Origin: Chamaea fasciata
Lineage: Eukaryota; Chordata; Aves; Passeriformes; Sylviidae
Reading direction: 5' to 3'
NCBI GenBank assembly: GCA_029207755.1
Contig: JARCOQ010000005.1
Coordinates: 58,477,414-58,541,413, forward strand
Length of the DNA: 64,000 nucleotides
Of this stretch, positions 61,501 through 64,000 are shown piece by piece. The notes below the pieces were generated by a model. It saw nothing but the letters and a program-made list of their open reading frames with translations, was not told where the DNA came from and ran no database searches. Position 1 is the stretch's first letter. Each line of letters opens with the position of its first letter. Made by a program: the position numbers and the translations under genes.

Positions 61501-64000
61501 TTCTAATGCATTTAAATTCTGCTCCTTAAAAATGTATTAACTGGTTGATTTGTAGGAGGTCATCAGTTTCACAATACTGTATAAAACTGAAACTAAATCC
61601 TCCTGTCTGCAGCTGCAGTGTTAAATAGAGCATCATTGTCATGTGGTGAGCATGGCTGTCAAAACAGTTCGGTCAAAGTGGGTAACATGAACAGTTCTTC
61701 TACATTAAATATTTATAGAAGAAAATGCAAACTCAGAGGGCTGCCAGCAGACAGACGTACTGCTTAAATACATTGTTGTGGTGGCAAGGGCATGAATGTT
61801 TGCGCTGCAGCTTTAGGAAGAAGACAGCGACCTGTTTCTCCTTGCTCGTGGACTCAAGGGTGTGCTTTTTCTGTGAGTCACCATATATGAAAAGGAATTG
61901 GAAGTTAAAAACTCCAAAAGGAAAACAATAGCTCTGCGCAAGTGACGTGGCTGCCAGCGTCCCCCAGGCTGGTCTGTTCTGCCACAGAAGAGCACAGCGC
62001 AAGCCTCTCGTGCGTGCCCGACCTCAAGGGCCAGCACGTCTTTATTTCAGGTCCTCTGGTGCAAACAGGTGGTGAACTACAAGTGGTGAGAGGCTGAGGA
62101 GAAAACCATGTAATTAAATCTGGCACTGTAGTATAATAAATCTCCGTTGTACTCTTTAGCTTTCTAGACGCCTTTCAAGCAGTGCACAATGGCTGTGATT
62201 AATGACTGTTGTATTGTCTTAAATAATAAGCTTGAGCCTTTGGATAGGTGACATAATTTAGCCGTAATGAGCGTCAGCTTCACGTGTTTGATCTCAATGC
62301 TTTGAATTTCAGTGTCGTTGTTGCCATGTCCTTGAGAGATTGTTTTATGCTGAAGAAAACCAGTGAAGGAGGGGGATGGGGAGAAATTTTTATGAGGGTG
62401 TGAAGAATCCAACCAAACTGTTGCTCTGAGGACGCTGACTTTCTTGTTGTCTCTTGTTTTTAGATATGTGAGATGAAAGTGATTAGAATTGTTCGTAAAC
62501 TGGATGCACTGCTATTGCGAGAGGTCTTTTCTCTGATAAAAGTATTCCTTGCTGGGAGGTGTCTGCTGAGAATACCAGTGATGGGTGTTTTCTTCTGTGT
62601 GTGTCAAGATGCACCAGATAGCCATAGCAAGGAAAAGGCTTTTCGATCCTTTCCACATCATCGCCTTGTCCATCACCACCTCAGCAGGCTTCTCTGTTGT
62701 TTTCTCCCTTGACTGAAGGCAGCAGTTCTTTGATATGAGCTCCTATTTCTTCACATTGCCTGGATTCAGCAGGCAGACAAGAAAAAACATTTTATTCTCT
62801 TCCCTGCAGTACCTGTGAAGAGCTTTCCCCACTTCTATGCTGTGTATCTGCTCAGCACTTCAGCAGAGCTGGAAAGGGAGGGCTGAGAAACTACAAAGCA
62901 CATCAGACCTAATTATTCAGCCAGCATAAGGGCCTTTCTTTCCTGCTTGGGATATTCACTTTTGCCTGTGCGGGTAGTTTGAGTGACAGCGTGCCGATTC
63001 CAAAGCCATTGCACTGTGCCATATAAATGCTCCAACCCCAAATCCATCCTCCTTCGGGCAGCCTGGCCCAAGGGGGCAGCCCTCGCGGCAGGGCTCTTCA
63101 GTGGAGGGTCAATGCAGGCTCTCCCCTTTGTCTTTATTTTTGTGGGGATGGTGGGGAAAGGGATTTAAAATCCCTCACCCTTTTCTATTAAGTCTGACTC
63201 ATTTTGTCTGGTTTAGCGTTGTGGTAGAAAGAAACATAATGGATTTGTTAGGGTCAGTGCTTCACAATGTGACGGTTGACTTTGATGGGCAATAGGGCCT
63301 AGTTTGCCACTCCAGACAAAGGATTTGTAGGTCTTGCAGGCTGCCATCTGTTTCTAAAAGCAAGTTTTTGTGGAGAAGTGATGCAGCTTGCATGCTGAAA
63401 AAGTCGGAGTCTTTTTCTTGAGGACTGCTGTGCCCTAAAATAAAGCTAATAAAATTAGCTTTTAATTTCAAAACTAAACACAATTTGTTAATTGCAGGAC
63501 TCCTTTTTGCCCTCCCTCAGGCAAGCTGAACATCCAAATAACATCAGTGATATGCTGACATCTTCTAAAATATTTGTATTTTAGAATGCACGCACTGATC
63601 CCTAGAGTGGGTTCCATTATTTTCTGCAGCCCCCACCCAAACTCTGAAATGCAACATCTGGCTACATTCAGGTTGTTTGCCTTTATTCTGCTACATAAGC
63701 ATATAAAACACAGATTGGAGAAGAAATAACGTTCATTTGATTTTTCACTTTTGCCGAAGTTTTGTCATGTGCTCCCTTAAAAACAACAGAAAAACAGTTG
63801 ATAATATTCTACCCCTATAATCCAGAGTGGAAATTCCTGCTTTCCTGCAGTGGGTCTGCTGCAGAATATCTTAAATAAAGTGGCCAGCTGACCTGTAGGG
63901 CTTAGACATGCTGACAAATACGGTCTATTTATGTGCTGTGTGTTAACCTGACTGTTAATGGATTATTTCTATGTATAACTACTGGAGGAAACACAGAGCT

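Larger units (their letters stand above)
48350..64000 (+). other. DENND5B: DENND5B intron 1 (continues beyond window)
   Basis: At least 15.6 kb with no exon I can support. It contains poly-T tracts (51877-51899, 54068-54089), small CpG-rich patches (53160-53250, 54650-55080) and an octamer palindrome (58545-58566). Short open frames are scattered on both strands without recognisable domains. Long introns near the start of a gene often hold regulatory elements, but none is proven here. Confidence 0.75.

Noticed and set aside
62473..62712. 79-codon frame considered as DENND5B exon 2
   Set aside because: The expected continuation after DELAG is not encoded there and no suitable acceptor was seen.

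Overview
The window is nuclear DNA of a bird, most likely a passerine. The basis is split vertebrate genes with canonical GT-AG introns, CpG-island promoters, CR1 LINE remnants, and a dense set of LTR-retrotransposon solo LTRs in AT-rich spacer. The gene order AMN1 - ETFBKMT - DENND5B matches the block I know from human 12p11.21, read in the opposite direction.

Region by region. 1-12.1 kb is intergenic and holds no gene I can support. It carries CR1 fragments and, from about 6.2 to 11.7 kb, a cluster of LTR elements, three of which have readable TG...CA ends and target-site duplications. AMN1 (+) runs from a CpG-island promoter at about 12.1 kb to a stop at 23079 in seven coding exons (261 aa). 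Its introns hold two more solo LTRs and one unusual CpG-rich, poly-T-bounded block. ETFBKMT (-) has three coding exons between 30925 and 26792 (271 aa) and a probable non-coding first exon in the CpG island at about 33.9 kb. AMN1 and ETFBKMT are therefore convergent, with stops 3.7 kb apart. Upstream of ETFBKMT lie a 59-72 bp minisatellite (inside its first intron) and a reverse-strand solo LTR. 35.5-47.5 kb is intergenic with minor repeats. DENND5B (+) begins in a large CpG island; only its first coding exon (48238-48349) is present, and 48350-64000 is intron 1, with a second small CpG island near 55.0 kb.

The three genes share no pathway that the sequence reveals: AMN1 is a leucine-rich-repeat protein, ETFBKMT a mitochondrial lysine methyltransferase acting on ETF-beta, and DENND5B a Rab guanine-nucleotide exchange factor. 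No operon-like or defence-like system is present. The least-explained items are the structured CpG-rich block in AMN1 intron 1 (about 15.04-15.56 kb), an inverted pair of related LTRs that brackets most of AMN1 and all of ETFBKMT, and a minisatellite motif echoed in the ETFBKMT CpG island.
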